A DNA stretch of 16,659 nt, from positions 1 through 16,659 of the forward strand of contig QHYA01000010.1 of assembly GCA_003223995.1 (NCBI GenBank), read 5' to 3'. Below the pieces are notes generated by a model. That model was not told where the DNA came from, did no database searches, and saw only the letters and a program-made list of their open reading frames with translations. A program made the position numbers and the translations under genes. This document shows positions 1-7,408 of the stretch, in pieces; within the stretch, counting starts at the first letter, position 1, and every line of letters starts with the position of its first letter. The DNA is from Acidobacteriota bacterium (GTDB taxonomy: Bacteria > Acidobacteriota > Polarisedimenticolia > QHYA01).

Positions 1-1049
1 AGACGCTCCCTCTCCCCTGTCCGCGTATTCAACCCCCAGCCGCCCGATTCCACCCTGCCGGAGTAGACCCGCAGGTAATAGAGGTCCGCCGCGGGAGAAG
101 CCGTCACCTTGAAGATCAGGGCCGAGACCGGTTCCTTGGGGTCGGGGCGACGTGTGAGCGGCTTGCCCGAGCGGGGTTCGTGCCCAATCGCGGGAGGGAT
201 GTCCAGAGGGGAGGGAAGATAGAGGCAGACAGCGTCGAGCAGCAACTGGATGCCGGTATTGCGCAGGGCCGCACCACAGAGCACGGGCACCACCGCTCCA
301 GCGATCGTCGCCCGGCGGAGAGCCTCGCGCAGTTCCTCCGGGGCGAAGCTCCTCCCTTCGAGGTATTTCTCCGCGATGGAATCCACATGGTCGGCGAGGC
401 ACTCGATCAGCCTCGCGCGCGCTTCCCCGCACGGGCCGGCGAGTTCCTGCGGGATCGGGAGCGAATCGAACCGCTCGCCAAGCGACTTCGGTTCCCAGGC
501 CAGCAGCCGCTGCTCGATCAGATCCACAATGCCCGAGAATTCCTCCCCGGCACCGAAGGGCTGCTGCACAACAGCAGGCACCCCCCCGAGCTTCTCCCGG
601 ATGTCCCTGACGGCCTGCTCGAAATCGGCTCCGACGCGGTCCATCTTGTTGACAAAGCAGATACGCGGCACCCCGTAGCGGTCCGCCTGGTGCCAGACCG
701 TCTCCGATTGGGGTTCGACCCCCTCGACGGCGTCGAAGACCACCACCGCGCCGTCGAGCACGCGCAGCGACCGCTCCACCTCCGCCGTGAAGTCCACGTG
801 GCCGGGAGTGTCGATCAGGTTGATCTGATAGTCGCGCCAGAGGAACGTGGTGGCCGCGGAGGAGATCGTGATCCCCCGCTCGCGCTCGTCCTCCCTGAAG
901 TCCATGATCGCCTGCCCCTCGTGGACCTCTCCGAGCTTGTGGGTCTTGCCGCTGTAATAGAGAAACCGTTCGGTGACCGTGGTCTTGCCGGCGTCTATGT
1001 GCGCGATGATGCCGGTATTGCGGATCTTTTCGATCGGCTTGCGGGCCAT
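1..1049 (-). CDS. fusA: Translation elongation factor G, N-terminal half (cut by window edge)
   Basis: A ribosomal translocase GTPase; 349 codons are in the window and the rest lies beyond position 1 (the family is about 690-700 residues). The sequence shows the complete G domain: P-loop AHIDAGKT at residues 16-23, switch-I RGIT around 58-61, DTPGH at 80-84 with the catalytic His84, and NKMD at 134-137. The reading then enters domain II (VYSGRVESGGWGLN), and no stop interrupts the frame. The ATG is preceded by GAGGT six nucleotides upstream. It lies 49 nt after the OPT transporter gene in the same direction, so the two may be co-transcribed. No rpsL, rpsG or tuf is adjacent on the visible side, and the switch-I region (MDFREDERERGITI) differs somewhat from the usual str-operon EF-G, so it could be a second EF-G paralogue. 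The family call is firm; the gene symbol is less so. Confidence 0.95.
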   Translation of the reverse strand, partial: MARKPIEKIRNTGIIAHIDAGKTTVTERFLYYSGKTHKLGEVHEGQAIMDFREDERERGITISSAATTFLWRDYQINLIDTPGHVDFTAEVERSLRVLDGAVVVFDAVEGVEPQSETVWHQADRYGVPRICFVNKMDRVGADFEQAVRDIREKLGGVPAVVQQPFGAGEEFSGIVDLIEQRLLAWEPKSLGERFDSLPIPQELAGPCGEARARLIECLADHVDSIAEKYLEGRSFAPEELREALRRATIAGAVVPVLCGAALRNTGIQLLLDAVCLYLPSPLDIPPAIGHEPRSGKPLTRRPDPKEPVSALIFKVTASPAADLYYLRVYSGRVESGGWGLNTRTGERER

Positions 1050-1098
1050 CAGAGGACCTCGGGAGCGTCCATGCCGCCCGCAGGCGGGCACCGCCCTG

Positions 1099-3420
1099 CT
1101 AGGCCGTCTTCCTCCTGCCGCCCGCGAAGAGGAACTCGCGACCCACCAGGTAGAGCAACCCCGTGATCACTGCGAAGGGAAGCAGGGCGAGAAAGTCCGA
1201 GGTCGGGCCCTGGAAGAAGGGATTGTTCTGCGCCGACCAGTCGGTCAACCTCTTGTCCAGTCCGCCTAGCACACCCGCCATGAAGGCGATGACGATGCCG
1301 GCGATCGCGCCTCCCGCGATGTACCCCGAGGCCATGAGGACCCCCGCGCTCCTGTCTCCTTCTGCGGCGATCTCTTCTTCCCTCAGATCGGCGTGCATCA
1401 GCTCCTTTCGGCGCCTCCGGTCCACGAGCCAGCGAACGAGTCCGCCGACGAAGATGGGCGACGAGGAGGAGAGGGGCAGGTAGACACCCACTGCGAAAGC
1501 GAGCGAGGGTATTCCGGACATTTCGAGGACGACGGCGATCATCACGCCGAAGAGGACGAGTCCCCAGGGGAGCTGCCGGTCCAGGATCCCCTTGATGATG
1601 TAGCTCATCAAGGTCGCTTTTGGAGCGTCGAACTTCGTGACGGTCGTCCCGTCGGGTCTCGTCTTGTACGCACCGTTGATCCCGGGATCGACCAGATAGA
1701 CCGCCTTGCCAGTGGACGCCTCGACGAGGTACTTGCCGGCGGGGCCGCCCGCGTCGTCGCTCTTCTGCCAGACAGCGTATGAATTCTTGTCCGCCTCTCC
1801 CTGAGGTCCGGCGAGCCGCTCGGCTCCGATGAAGCTGCCCGCCGGGGCGGCGAGCCCGCCGGGAGCGACCTGCACGATCGGCACGTAGACGGTCGCCGCG
1901 TCGTTCAGTTTCAGCAGGATCGGGCCCAGCATGAGAGCCGAGGCGAGGGCGCCAATCAGGATGGAGATCTGCTGGAGGCGCGGCGTGGAGCCGACGAGAA
2001 AGCCCGTCTTCAGATCCTGGGAGGTCGTGCCTCCGTTGGATGCCGCGATGCAGACGATGGCCCCGACCGACAGGGCCGTCACGTAGTAGAGCCGCCCCGT
2101 CCAGCCGATCGCCAGAAAGATCAGGCACGTCAGCAGCAGCGTCGCGACCGTCATGCCCGAGATCGGGTTCGACGAGGAACCGATCTCCCCCGTCAGCCGC
2201 GAGGAGACGGTGACGAAGAGGAACCCGAAGAGGATGATCAGGAGCGCTCCGAGGGCGTTCATGTGGAGCTGGGGCGCGGCGACGATCGCCGCGAGCAGGA
2301 CGAGGCTGCCGATCAGGACGACCTTCATGGAGAGGTCGTGTTCGGTGCGGTGCGGGTCGGCGACGGCCTCCCTCCTCCCGGCGCCGACGTCCCGGAGCCC
2401 CTCCTTCAGCCCGTGCCAGATGGTGGGAAGCGAACGGGCGAGGCTCACGATCCCGCCCGCGGTGACGGCTCCCGCCCCGATGTAGAGGACATAGGCACCG
2501 CGGATCTGCGAGGGGCCCATGTCGCGGATCGGAATCGTTCCGGGGGGCAGTACTCCGGGAATGCTCTCTCCGAAGAACTTGATCAGGGGAATGAGAAGGA
2601 GGTAGGCCAGGACCCCGCCCGCGCACATCACGGAAGCGATCCTCGGCCCGATGATGTAGCCGACGCCGAGGAGCTCCGGAGAGATCTCGGCCGAGATCGA
2701 GCCCGCCCTGTAAGGGGCGCCGAAGATCTTCTCGGGAGTGTCCTTCCATAGCTTGAGCGCGGCCATGGCGGTCTTGTAGGCGAGGCCGATCCCGAAGCCG
2801 GTGAAAATGGTGCGGGCGCTCGTGCCCTCTCGCAGGCCCGCGGCCGCGGCCCTCCTGGCCTCGGCCTTCGCGGGCTCGGAGGCCGCCGCCTTCGATTCCT
2901 CCGAGGCGCCTGCCTTGAGAACCTCGGCGCATGCTGTCCCTTCGGGATATTTGAGCACGCCGTGCTGGGCGACGATCAGGGCGCGGCGCAGCGGGATCAT
3001 CATGAGGATGCCGAGCAGACCGCCCAGCACCGAGACGAGCATGACGCGCGCGATCTCGAGGTCGAACCCGAGAATCATGATCGCCGGCATCGTCACGCCG
3101 ATCCCGAAGGCGATGGATTCCCCTGCGCTTCCCGCCGTCTGAACGATGTTGTTCTCGAGGATCGTCGCGTCCTTCACCCCCAGCTTCGAGGCGAGCCTGA
3201 AGAGCGTGATCGAGATGACGGCGACCGGAATCGAGGCGCTGACCGTGAGTCCCACCTTGAGGACGAGGTACAGGGACGACGCACCGAAGATGATCCCGAG
3301 GATCGTCCCGAGGATGACTCCACGGGCTGTGAACTCTCGAAGCCTCGTCTCGGGCGCGATGTAGGAATGGAAAGCGGAGGGCCGCGCGTCGTCAACCGCC
3401 TGGAGAGCCGGCCGGCTCAT
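1099..3420 (-). CDS. OPT family oligopeptide transporter
   Basis: A 773-residue polytopic inner-membrane protein of the bacterial branch of the OPT family, proton-coupled importers of oligopeptides or metal chelates; the substrate cannot be read from sequence. Family signatures in order: an N-terminal helix pair (TARGVILGTILGIIFGASS), YPEGTACAEVLKAG near residue 165, GYIIGPRIASVMCAGG near 255, SSSNPISGMTVATLL near 415, a TSQDLKTGFLVGSTP block near 470, and KFDAPKATLM with a following LPWGLVLFGVM in the last third. A charged Ala/Glu/Lys-rich loop at about 170-200 and a soluble loop at about 525-610 lie between membrane segments. The length is slightly above the usual 600-700 because of those loops. 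The ATG at 3420 has no Shine-Dalgarno sequence but a -10-like hexamer eight nucleotides upstream. EF-G follows 49 nt downstream. Confidence 0.95.
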   Translation of the reverse strand: MSRPALQAVDDARPSAFHSYIAPETRLREFTARGVILGTILGIIFGASSLYLVLKVGLTVSASIPVAVISITLFRLASKLGVKDATILENNIVQTAGSAGESIAFGIGVTMPAIMILGFDLEIARVMLVSVLGGLLGILMMIPLRRALIVAQHGVLKYPEGTACAEVLKAGASEESKAAASEPAKAEARRAAAAGLREGTSARTIFTGFGIGLAYKTAMAALKLWKDTPEKIFGAPYRAGSISAEISPELLGVGYIIGPRIASVMCAGGVLAYLLLIPLIKFFGESIPGVLPPGTIPIRDMGPSQIRGAYVLYIGAGAVTAGGIVSLARSLPTIWHGLKEGLRDVGAGRREAVADPHRTEHDLSMKVVLIGSLVLLAAIVAAPQLHMNALGALLIILFGFLFVTVSSRLTGEIGSSSNPISGMTVATLLLTCLIFLAIGWTGRLYYVTALSVGAIVCIAASNGGTTSQDLKTGFLVGSTPRLQQISILIGALASALMLGPILLKLNDAATVYVPIVQVAPGGLAAPAGSFIGAERLAGPQGEADKNSYAVWQKSDDAGGPAGKYLVEASTGKAVYLVDPGINGAYKTRPDGTTVTKFDAPKATLMSYIIKGILDRQLPWGLVLFGVMIAVVLEMSGIPSLAFAVGVYLPLSSSSPIFVGGLVRWLVDRRRRKELMHADLREEEIAAEGDRSAGVLMASGYIAGGAIAGIVIAFMAGVLGGLDKRLTDWSAQNNPFFQGPTSDFLALLPFAVITGLLYLVGREFLFAGGRRKTA

Positions 3421-3428
3421 GGGCGGGT

Positions 3429-3434
3429 AATCTA
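3429..3434 (-). promoter_or_regulatory. Putative -10 element of the OPT gene
   Basis: Read on the minus strand, TAGATT ends eight nucleotides before the OPT ATG. A weak -35 candidate, TTGCTT, lies at 3453-3458 with an 18-nt spacer. Transcription would start at or next to the ATG, consistent with the lack of a ribosome binding site. The call rests on motif matching only. Confidence 0.35.
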
Positions 3435-3486
3435 CCCTTGCCCCTGCGGAAAAAGCAAACGGGCGCCCCGGCGGAATCGGCCGGAT

Positions 3487-3513
3487 AAACGGTCAACGCC
3501 GGGAAAACGGTCA
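3487..3513. repeat. Two direct copies of AAACGGTCA, 18 bp apart
   Basis: AAACGGTCA occurs exactly at 3487-3495 and 3505-3513. The 18-bp period is close to two helical turns. It lies 50-80 bp upstream of the putative OPT promoter and just after the stop of the small upstream gene, so it could be a paired operator for a transcription factor. A chance nine-base repeat is not excluded. Confidence 0.3.
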
Positions 3514-3528
3514 GTCAGTACGCGGGTT

Positions 3529-3909
3529 TCAGGACGGGGAGCCGGTGGAAGAGTTGGATCTCCTGGAAGCCCGTCCCGGCAAGGGGAGAAGGCTCTCGGG
3601 CAAAGCGCACGATCCTTCGATCCGGGCCCCATTGCGAAGGCTGCCTCTCACCGTCAGGGCCGACCCGGGCCCCCGGCGATCGATGATCGCCTCCAGGGCG
3701 GCCCGGTCGAAGCTCGCGCGGAATCCTCGGAACAGGTCGCTCGGACGGGCCCGCTTCGGGTCCTCTCCCCACTGCGCCGCCGGCAGCTCATCGTTCGCTC
3801 GCAAAGACGGCCCATCAACCTGCTCGAGCCGGAAACCGGGAGGAAGGGTCAGGAGAATCTCGACGCGATCCTCCGTTACCCGGGCCACGTGCACGCTCAC
3901 CATCAACAT
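3529..3909 (-). CDS. Hypothetical protein, small beta-rich domain
   Basis: About 126 residues that I do not recognise firmly. The chosen ATG follows GGAGGG by four nucleotides. An ATG two codons later (3903) has better spacing from the same site, and an ATG at 3921 would overlap the site itself. Alternating hydrophobic stretches (RVEILLTLPPGF, ALTVRGSLRNGARIEG) suggest beta-strands. The pattern FDRAAL...LTVRGSLRNGARIEG resembles the short domain in secreted proteins of some uncultivated phyla that ends in a G-x-L-x-[DN]-G-x-x-[FI]-x-G motif, but there is no signal peptide here and the last 20 residues (PGRASRRSNSSTGSPS) look disordered. A good -10 sequence lies upstream. The reading frame is probably real; the function is unknown. 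Confidence 0.5.
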   Translation of the reverse strand: MLMVSVHVARVTEDRVEILLTLPPGFRLEQVDGPSLRANDELPAAQWGEDPKRARPSDLFRGFRASFDRAALEAIIDRRGPGSALTVRGSLRNGARIEGSCALPESLLPLPGRASRRSNSSTGSPS

Positions 3910-3978
3910 ACTTCCCTCCATCCCCGAGCGTTACACCCTCCCCCGAGCAACCGGCTGATGCGCCGCAAGTGCTAAGAC

Positions 3979-3984
3979 AGTATA
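3979..3984 (-). promoter_or_regulatory. Putative -10 element upstream of the small hypothetical gene
   Basis: On the minus strand the sequence GCTATACTG contains TATACT, a five-of-six match to TATAAT, about 70 nt upstream of the hypothetical gene's start. No convincing -35 is visible (GTTCTT at 17-nt spacing; TTGGTT at 20-nt spacing). The leader would carry the GGAGGG site. The rest of 3910-4172 holds no open frame I would defend, only short GC palindromes such as CCTCCGGAGG at 4123-4132 just past the HEAT gene's stop. Confidence 0.4.
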
Positions 3985-4172
3985 GCAGGGCAGGCGGAGA
4001 GAAGAACCAAGAAAGTGAGTGACTGCTCCGACCAACTGATTCGAGCCCCGTGAAGGTAGCAGAAAGGCGTCAGCCCACGGCCCGAACGGGTGCGAAACAA
4101 CATCCTGATGCGGCGGAAGAGCCCTCCGGAGGACCCGCGACCGAGCGCTTGGCTCCCACGGTCCCGCCCGGC

Positions 4173-5963
4173 TCACATGAGGTACGAGCCCGAGCCTCCC
4201 TCCTCGTCCCCACCCGCTCCCTCCGCCGTCTGGTGACGGCGCCAGTAATCCTCGATCGCCTGCTGGATCTGCGGCTCCTCGGGAACCGGGATGTTGTGGA
4301 TCGAGCCGATCAGCAGCAGCGCCTGACCCACGCGGGCCACGTCCCTCTGCAGCAGGCGGTGCAGGGGTTCGAAAAGGTCCTGCGCGCCCAGGAGAGAGAC
4401 CCATTCGGCAGTCTCGCCGACCCCCACGTTCTCGACGAAGTCGTCAAAGTGGTCGAGGATGACCGATAGCGAGGCGCGATCACCATGCTCGACGAGAAGG
4501 ATCAGCAGGCTGTGCAGAACCTCGTGATCCAGCGTTCCTGCCTCCAGGCGCGCCCGCGTCGGACCGACGATCGCTCCGCCGAGTTTTGCGAGCGCTTTCT
4601 CGGCGGCGATGAAGATATAGGAGTTCTCGTCCGAGAGGAAATCAAGCAGCTCGGGAACGTGATCTTCGGCCCTCAGCTCACCGATCGCCTCGAGGGCGAT
4701 CGCCTTGGGAAAGAAGGGTCCCCGCGCTTCGAGCATACGACGGCACCATTCCAGGATCCGCTCGCGCCTTCGCGCGTGCTCGCCCCCGCCCCCTTCGCCC
4801 GTGGCACCGGCGAGGGAAGCGCCACCTGGGCGGGAGGCTTGGGGTGTCTCCGCTGGCCGGGCCGAACGAGCCAGGGCCCTGGGAAGCCGATCCAGGAGGA
4901 AGGCCGTCTCCTCGCTGCCCAGAGCCAGCAACGCTTCCGTGTCGTCGCCTGCAAGCGCCACCTCGCGGGCGTAGTTGCGGTAGCGGGCGACCTTGAAGAG
5001 GCAAGAGAGCAGCGCGCAGGTTACGCCTTGCTCGAAGACCGGCCCGAGCCTCTCGGCCTCGGCCCTGAACTGGGATGAGGCAAGGGCCGAGGCGATCGCG
5101 GAGATCCTCCCTGGCAGGAGATCATCCCCCCCGGCCGCGCGAGCCGAGATGGCGGCCGCGTTGGACTGAACCACCCCAGCAAGCGAGGCGATCGCGCTCT
5201 GCAGATCTCCCGAACGGAACACGAGCAACAGGTGCCGCACCACTTCGGGCGTCAGCGCGGGAGGAGGGCCTTCCACCTCGCAGTCGTATCCGGACTCGAC
5301 GGCCTTGATCGTCTTGGGAAGGTCGATGCGCCCGTCCGGACCGGTCCTCAGACACCACCCGCAATCGTCCGCCTCTATGGAGTCGGTGATCACGCGCAGG
5401 AGGTCTGAGCAACGGCCGAGACCCCTCCATTGAAGGGCCCTGGCGAAAGATGCGAACAGGACCGGCAAATCCTCCGACACGTACGACTCCAGCGCTGCTC
5501 TGAGCGCGCCGGGCTCGGCCAGCAGCTCCACCCTGCGCTCGACCATCTCCCGCACGACCGCGCGAGCCTCTTCGGTGCCGACCCTTGCTGTCGCCTCTAC
5601 GATCAGCGGCAGGGAGGCCTCCGTGAGATCCGCCCGGTCCACCGCCGAGCGCGCCAGCGCCAGCACGTCCTTGTGACCGATGCGGGCAAGCGCTTCGAAG
5701 GCTCTACCGGGGACGGTCCCTTCCATCTGTCGGTAGGCTCTCAACAGAAGGGGAACGTGCTTCGCGGTCCCGTAGTCTTTGAGGTTCGTCGCGACCAGAT
5801 CGGGTGTCGTCTCGTGCTCGTCCAGGATCAGAAGGGCTATGACGGAATGGGCCGCCTCAGGATAGCAGCGGACGAGCCTCTCCACTGCCCAGTAGCGGAC
5901 TTCAGTGTCTTCTGCCCTCGCGTACCAGGCCAGCTTTTCAAAGGACCACAGCAGTTCGGACAT
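4173..5963 (-). CDS. HEAT-repeat protein of unknown function
   Basis: A 596-residue, mostly alpha-helical, soluble protein with no signal peptide or membrane segment. The N-terminal 150 residues and residues about 410-520 carry HEAT-like helix pairs (for example EVRYWAVERLVRCYPEAA, AIALEAIGELRAEDHVPELL, AAEKALAKLGGAIV), a scaffold used for protein contacts. A Gly/Ala/Pro-rich segment at roughly residues 370-400 separates the two halves, and a CGWC motif lies near residue 200. Similar HEAT proteins in other bacteria sometimes end in a zinc-binding SEC-C motif; this one ends in an acidic Gly-rich tail instead. The ATG has AGAGGA only one nucleotide away, too close to act as a normal site, and a TGCTATGAT extended -10 just upstream, so initiation may be near-leaderless. 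It stands alone between the glutaredoxin and the small hypothetical gene. Its partner or process is unknown. Confidence 0.85.
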   Translation of the reverse strand: MSELLWSFEKLAWYARAEDTEVRYWAVERLVRCYPEAAHSVIALLILDEHETTPDLVATNLKDYGTAKHVPLLLRAYRQMEGTVPGRAFEALARIGHKDVLALARSAVDRADLTEASLPLIVEATARVGTEEARAVVREMVERRVELLAEPGALRAALESYVSEDLPVLFASFARALQWRGLGRCSDLLRVITDSIEADDCGWCLRTGPDGRIDLPKTIKAVESGYDCEVEGPPPALTPEVVRHLLLVFRSGDLQSAIASLAGVVQSNAAAISARAAGGDDLLPGRISAIASALASSQFRAEAERLGPVFEQGVTCALLSCLFKVARYRNYAREVALAGDDTEALLALGSEETAFLLDRLPRALARSARPAETPQASRPGGASLAGATGEGGGGEHARRRERILEWCRRMLEARGPFFPKAIALEAIGELRAEDHVPELLDFLSDENSYIFIAAEKALAKLGGAIVGPTRARLEAGTLDHEVLHSLLILLVEHGDRASLSVILDHFDDFVENVGVGETAEWVSLLGAQDLFEPLHRLLQRDVARVGQALLLIGSIHNIPVPEEPQIQQAIEDYWRRHQTAEGAGGDEEGGSGSYLM

Positions 5964-5974
5964 GTCCTCTGTTC

Positions 5975-5982
5975 ATCATAGC
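5975..5982 (-). promoter_or_regulatory. Putative extended -10 promoter of the HEAT gene
   Basis: On the minus strand TGCTATGAT has the TGn extension and a five-of-six -10 hexamer (TATGAT, 5980-5975). The ATG of the HEAT gene is 11 nt past the hexamer, so the mRNA leader would be only a few nucleotides. The hexamer also overlaps ATGATG, which opens a 13-codon out-of-frame reading; I treat that as coincidental. Confidence 0.4.
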
Positions 5983-6079
5983 ACCCCCCTGGCGGGACCG
6001 GGATGGGGGCCGGAGCGAAGTCCGAAGGCCGTGGTCAGACAGATCCCCGCCCGCGTCGATGAGCCGCCACGCGGCAACC

Positions 6080-6406
6080 TCAGTCTTCCTTGAGGGATAC
6101 CTGGACGAGGGAGGCCAGCTCCCCCTTGGCGTGCATCTCACGGATGATGTCGCAGCCCCCGATGAACTTGCCGCCGATGTAGATCTGGGGGATCGTCGGC
6201 CAGTTGGAAAAGGTCTTCAGGGCCTGCCATTTTTCCGGGTCGGCAAGGACGTTGATGTCCTTGAATGGGACGTCCAGGGACTTCAGGACCTCCACGGCGG
6301 CGGCGGAGAAGCCGCACTGGGGAAAGGCCTTCGTCCCCTTCATGTAGATGATCACCCTGTTCTCGCTGACTTCCCGCTGAATCTCCTCCATGATCGATCG
6401 CGCCAT
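6080..6406 (-). CDS. grxD: Monothiol glutaredoxin, Grx4/CGFS type
   Basis: A 108-residue cytosolic protein that binds a glutathione-ligated [2Fe-2S] cluster and passes it to target proteins. The CGFS active site is at residues 31-34, within KGTKAFPQCGFS. The cis-proline region WPTIPQIYI (69-77) and the glutathione-binding GGCD (83-86) are intact, so all cluster and glutathione contacts typical of the family are present. Length matches the family (about 105-115). The start has GGAAGG seven nucleotides upstream. bolA ends 16 nt upstream in the same direction, so the two are co-transcribed; BolA and CGFS glutaredoxins form a heterodimer around a shared [2Fe-2S] cluster, which fits this context. 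Confidence 0.95.
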   Translation of the reverse strand: MARSIMEEIQREVSENRVIIYMKGTKAFPQCGFSAAAVEVLKSLDVPFKDINVLADPEKWQALKTFSNWPTIPQIYIGGKFIGGCDIIREMHAKGELASLVQVSLKED

Positions 6407-6422
6407 CTCGAGCCTTCCTCCC

Positions 6423-6659
6423 TCAGGGGACCTCGGGGAGAATCGTCTTCAACGCGAGGGCGTGAAGCTCTCCCCCGAGAACGTCCTTCAGCGGTCCGTA
6501 GACCATGCGGTGCTGCTCGACGAGAGGCTTGCCGGCGAACATCCCGGAGACGACCGTCACCTCGTAGTGATCGCCCCCGCCCGTCAGGTCCCGAACAGTG
6601 ACGGCGCTGCCCGGAAGAGCCGCCTCGATGCGCCTGCGAATCTCACCCGAGTCGATCAC
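6423..6659 (-). CDS. bolA: BolA family protein
   Basis: A 78-residue protein of the BolA/IbaG family, partner of monothiol glutaredoxins in [2Fe-2S] cluster binding or transfer. The class II KH-like fold is evident: helix (GEIRRRIEAAL), strand (AVTVRDL), the GGGDHYEVTVVS segment with His31, and LVEQHRMVYGPL with His50, then ELHALALKTILP. The two histidines are at the positions used as cluster ligands in the family. The start is GTG with AGGAGG five nucleotides upstream, which fixes it. It is the first gene of a two-gene unit with the glutaredoxin and has a TATGAT -10 candidate 30 nt upstream. A dedicated IbaG-type name would also be possible. Confidence 0.92.
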   Translation of the reverse strand: MIDSGEIRRRIEAALPGSAVTVRDLTGGGDHYEVTVVSGMFAGKPLVEQHRMVYGPLKDVLGGELHALALKTILPEVP

Positions 6660-6689
6660 CTCTGCCTCCTCGACTTCAGAGGTCAGTTT

Positions 6690-6695
6690 ATCATA
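6690..6695 (-). promoter_or_regulatory. Putative -10 element of the bolA-grxD unit
   Basis: Minus-strand TATGAT ends 30 nt before the bolA GTG, leaving room for a short leader carrying AGGAGG. No clear -35 is seen at 16-18 nt spacing. Because the next upstream gene (6762-7337) ends about 65 bp away, an internal promoter for the iron-sulfur pair is plausible. Confidence 0.35.
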
Positions 6696-6761
6696 CCGCC
6701 TGGGTCCGCAGAGAACGGCTGCTCCACCGGACCTCGGCGTCCCTGCCCCGGTTGAGCACCC

Positions 6762-7337
6762 CTAGTTCCCGCAGAGGCTCCTGTCGATGTACCGGTTCAG
6801 ACGCTCACGCATCGCCTCGGGGAGCGAGGTGAACTCCAGACCCATGGAGTAGGTTTCGTCCGCAAGCGCCCTCAGGCGCTTGACCACCGCCTGCGCCTGG
6901 ATCTCCTGCTTCTCACCGGGGAGCACGAAGCGCAGGCTCAAGGAGACGCCCACCTCGTAGCGCCGGTTCGCCTCCAGGCACATTCCCGCCTCCGAGAGAT
7001 CGACGCCCTTGCCCAGCGTCTCCCTGCCCCTGGCGGATCCATGGACGGAGAAAAAGACGGTCAAGCGAACCGATTTCCTTTCCGGGACGCGCAGGATCTG
7101 GGCGACGGCGTGCAGCAACGCCTGCTTGCCGTCCGATTTCGGTACGTAGGAATTGACGCCGGACGCCGCGCAAGCCCTCCGAATCCTCTCGGGGTCCTGG
7201 GAGCTCGTGATGACGACAGGCACGCCGTCGGTTGCCGTGATGACCTGGAAGCCGCTGCGCTGGAAGAAGGTCTTCTCGAGCTCGAGCTCGAGCAGAACGT
7301 CGTCGGCGAGAAGGACCTTATGATGGCGGGCTCTCAT
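6762..7337 (-). CDS. Truncated receiver domain fused to PilZ (c-di-GMP binding) domain
   Basis: About 191 residues. The N-terminus is a response-regulator receiver fragment: first strand and acidic pair VLLADD (8-13), helix LELEKTFFQRSGF, strand QVITATDG, then directly VPVVITSS (39-46) and the conserved lysine in YVPK (67). The segment between, which normally has helix 2, strand 3 and the phospho-accepting Asp, is missing: 31 residues separate the acidic pair from Thr44, against about 74 in CheY. The C-terminus (85-191) is a PilZ domain with the c-di-GMP contacts RKSVR (87-91) and DLSEAG (113-118) both intact. The ATG at 7337 starts the fold correctly; a TTG 54 nt upstream would add a Pro/Ala-rich extension. 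Neither has a good ribosome site. The protein likely still binds c-di-GMP but cannot be phosphorylated in the usual way. Confidence 0.85.
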   Translation of the reverse strand: MRARHHKVLLADDVLLELELEKTFFQRSGFQVITATDGVPVVITSSQDPERIRRACAASGVNSYVPKSDGKQALLHAVAQILRVPERKSVRLTVFFSVHGSARGRETLGKGVDLSEAGMCLEANRRYEVGVSLSLRFVLPGEKQEIQAQAVVKRLRALADETYSMGLEFTSLPEAMRERLNRYIDRSLCGN

Positions 7338-7396
7338 GGGCTGCACTGGCGAGGCGAGAGGTAATATGGCGGCGGGCGGCTGATCGCGCAACCGGG

Positions 7397-7402
7397 TAGA
7401 AT
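7397..7402 (+). promoter_or_regulatory. Putative -10 element of yqgE, with leaderless start
   Basis: TAGAAT (five of six to TATAAT) lies six nucleotides before the yqgE GTG, so transcription would begin at or beside the start codon. Its TAG is in frame with yqgE and closes the frame, so translation cannot start further upstream. No -35 match is evident. Confidence 0.45.
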
Positions 7403-7408
7403 GTTTGC

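Noticed and set aside
3435..3475. Plus-strand peptide YPCPCGKSKRAP resembling a SEC-C zinc motif
   Set aside because: It lies in the OPT promoter region with no supporting coding frame; the Asp and the C-terminal Cys-His of the motif are missing. Likely chance.
5938..5979. Possible 13-codon leader peptide (MMNRGHVRTAVVL) overlapping the HEAT gene start
   Set aside because: Its ATGATG is part of the putative -10 hexamer, so it would not be transcribed from that promoter; no other support.
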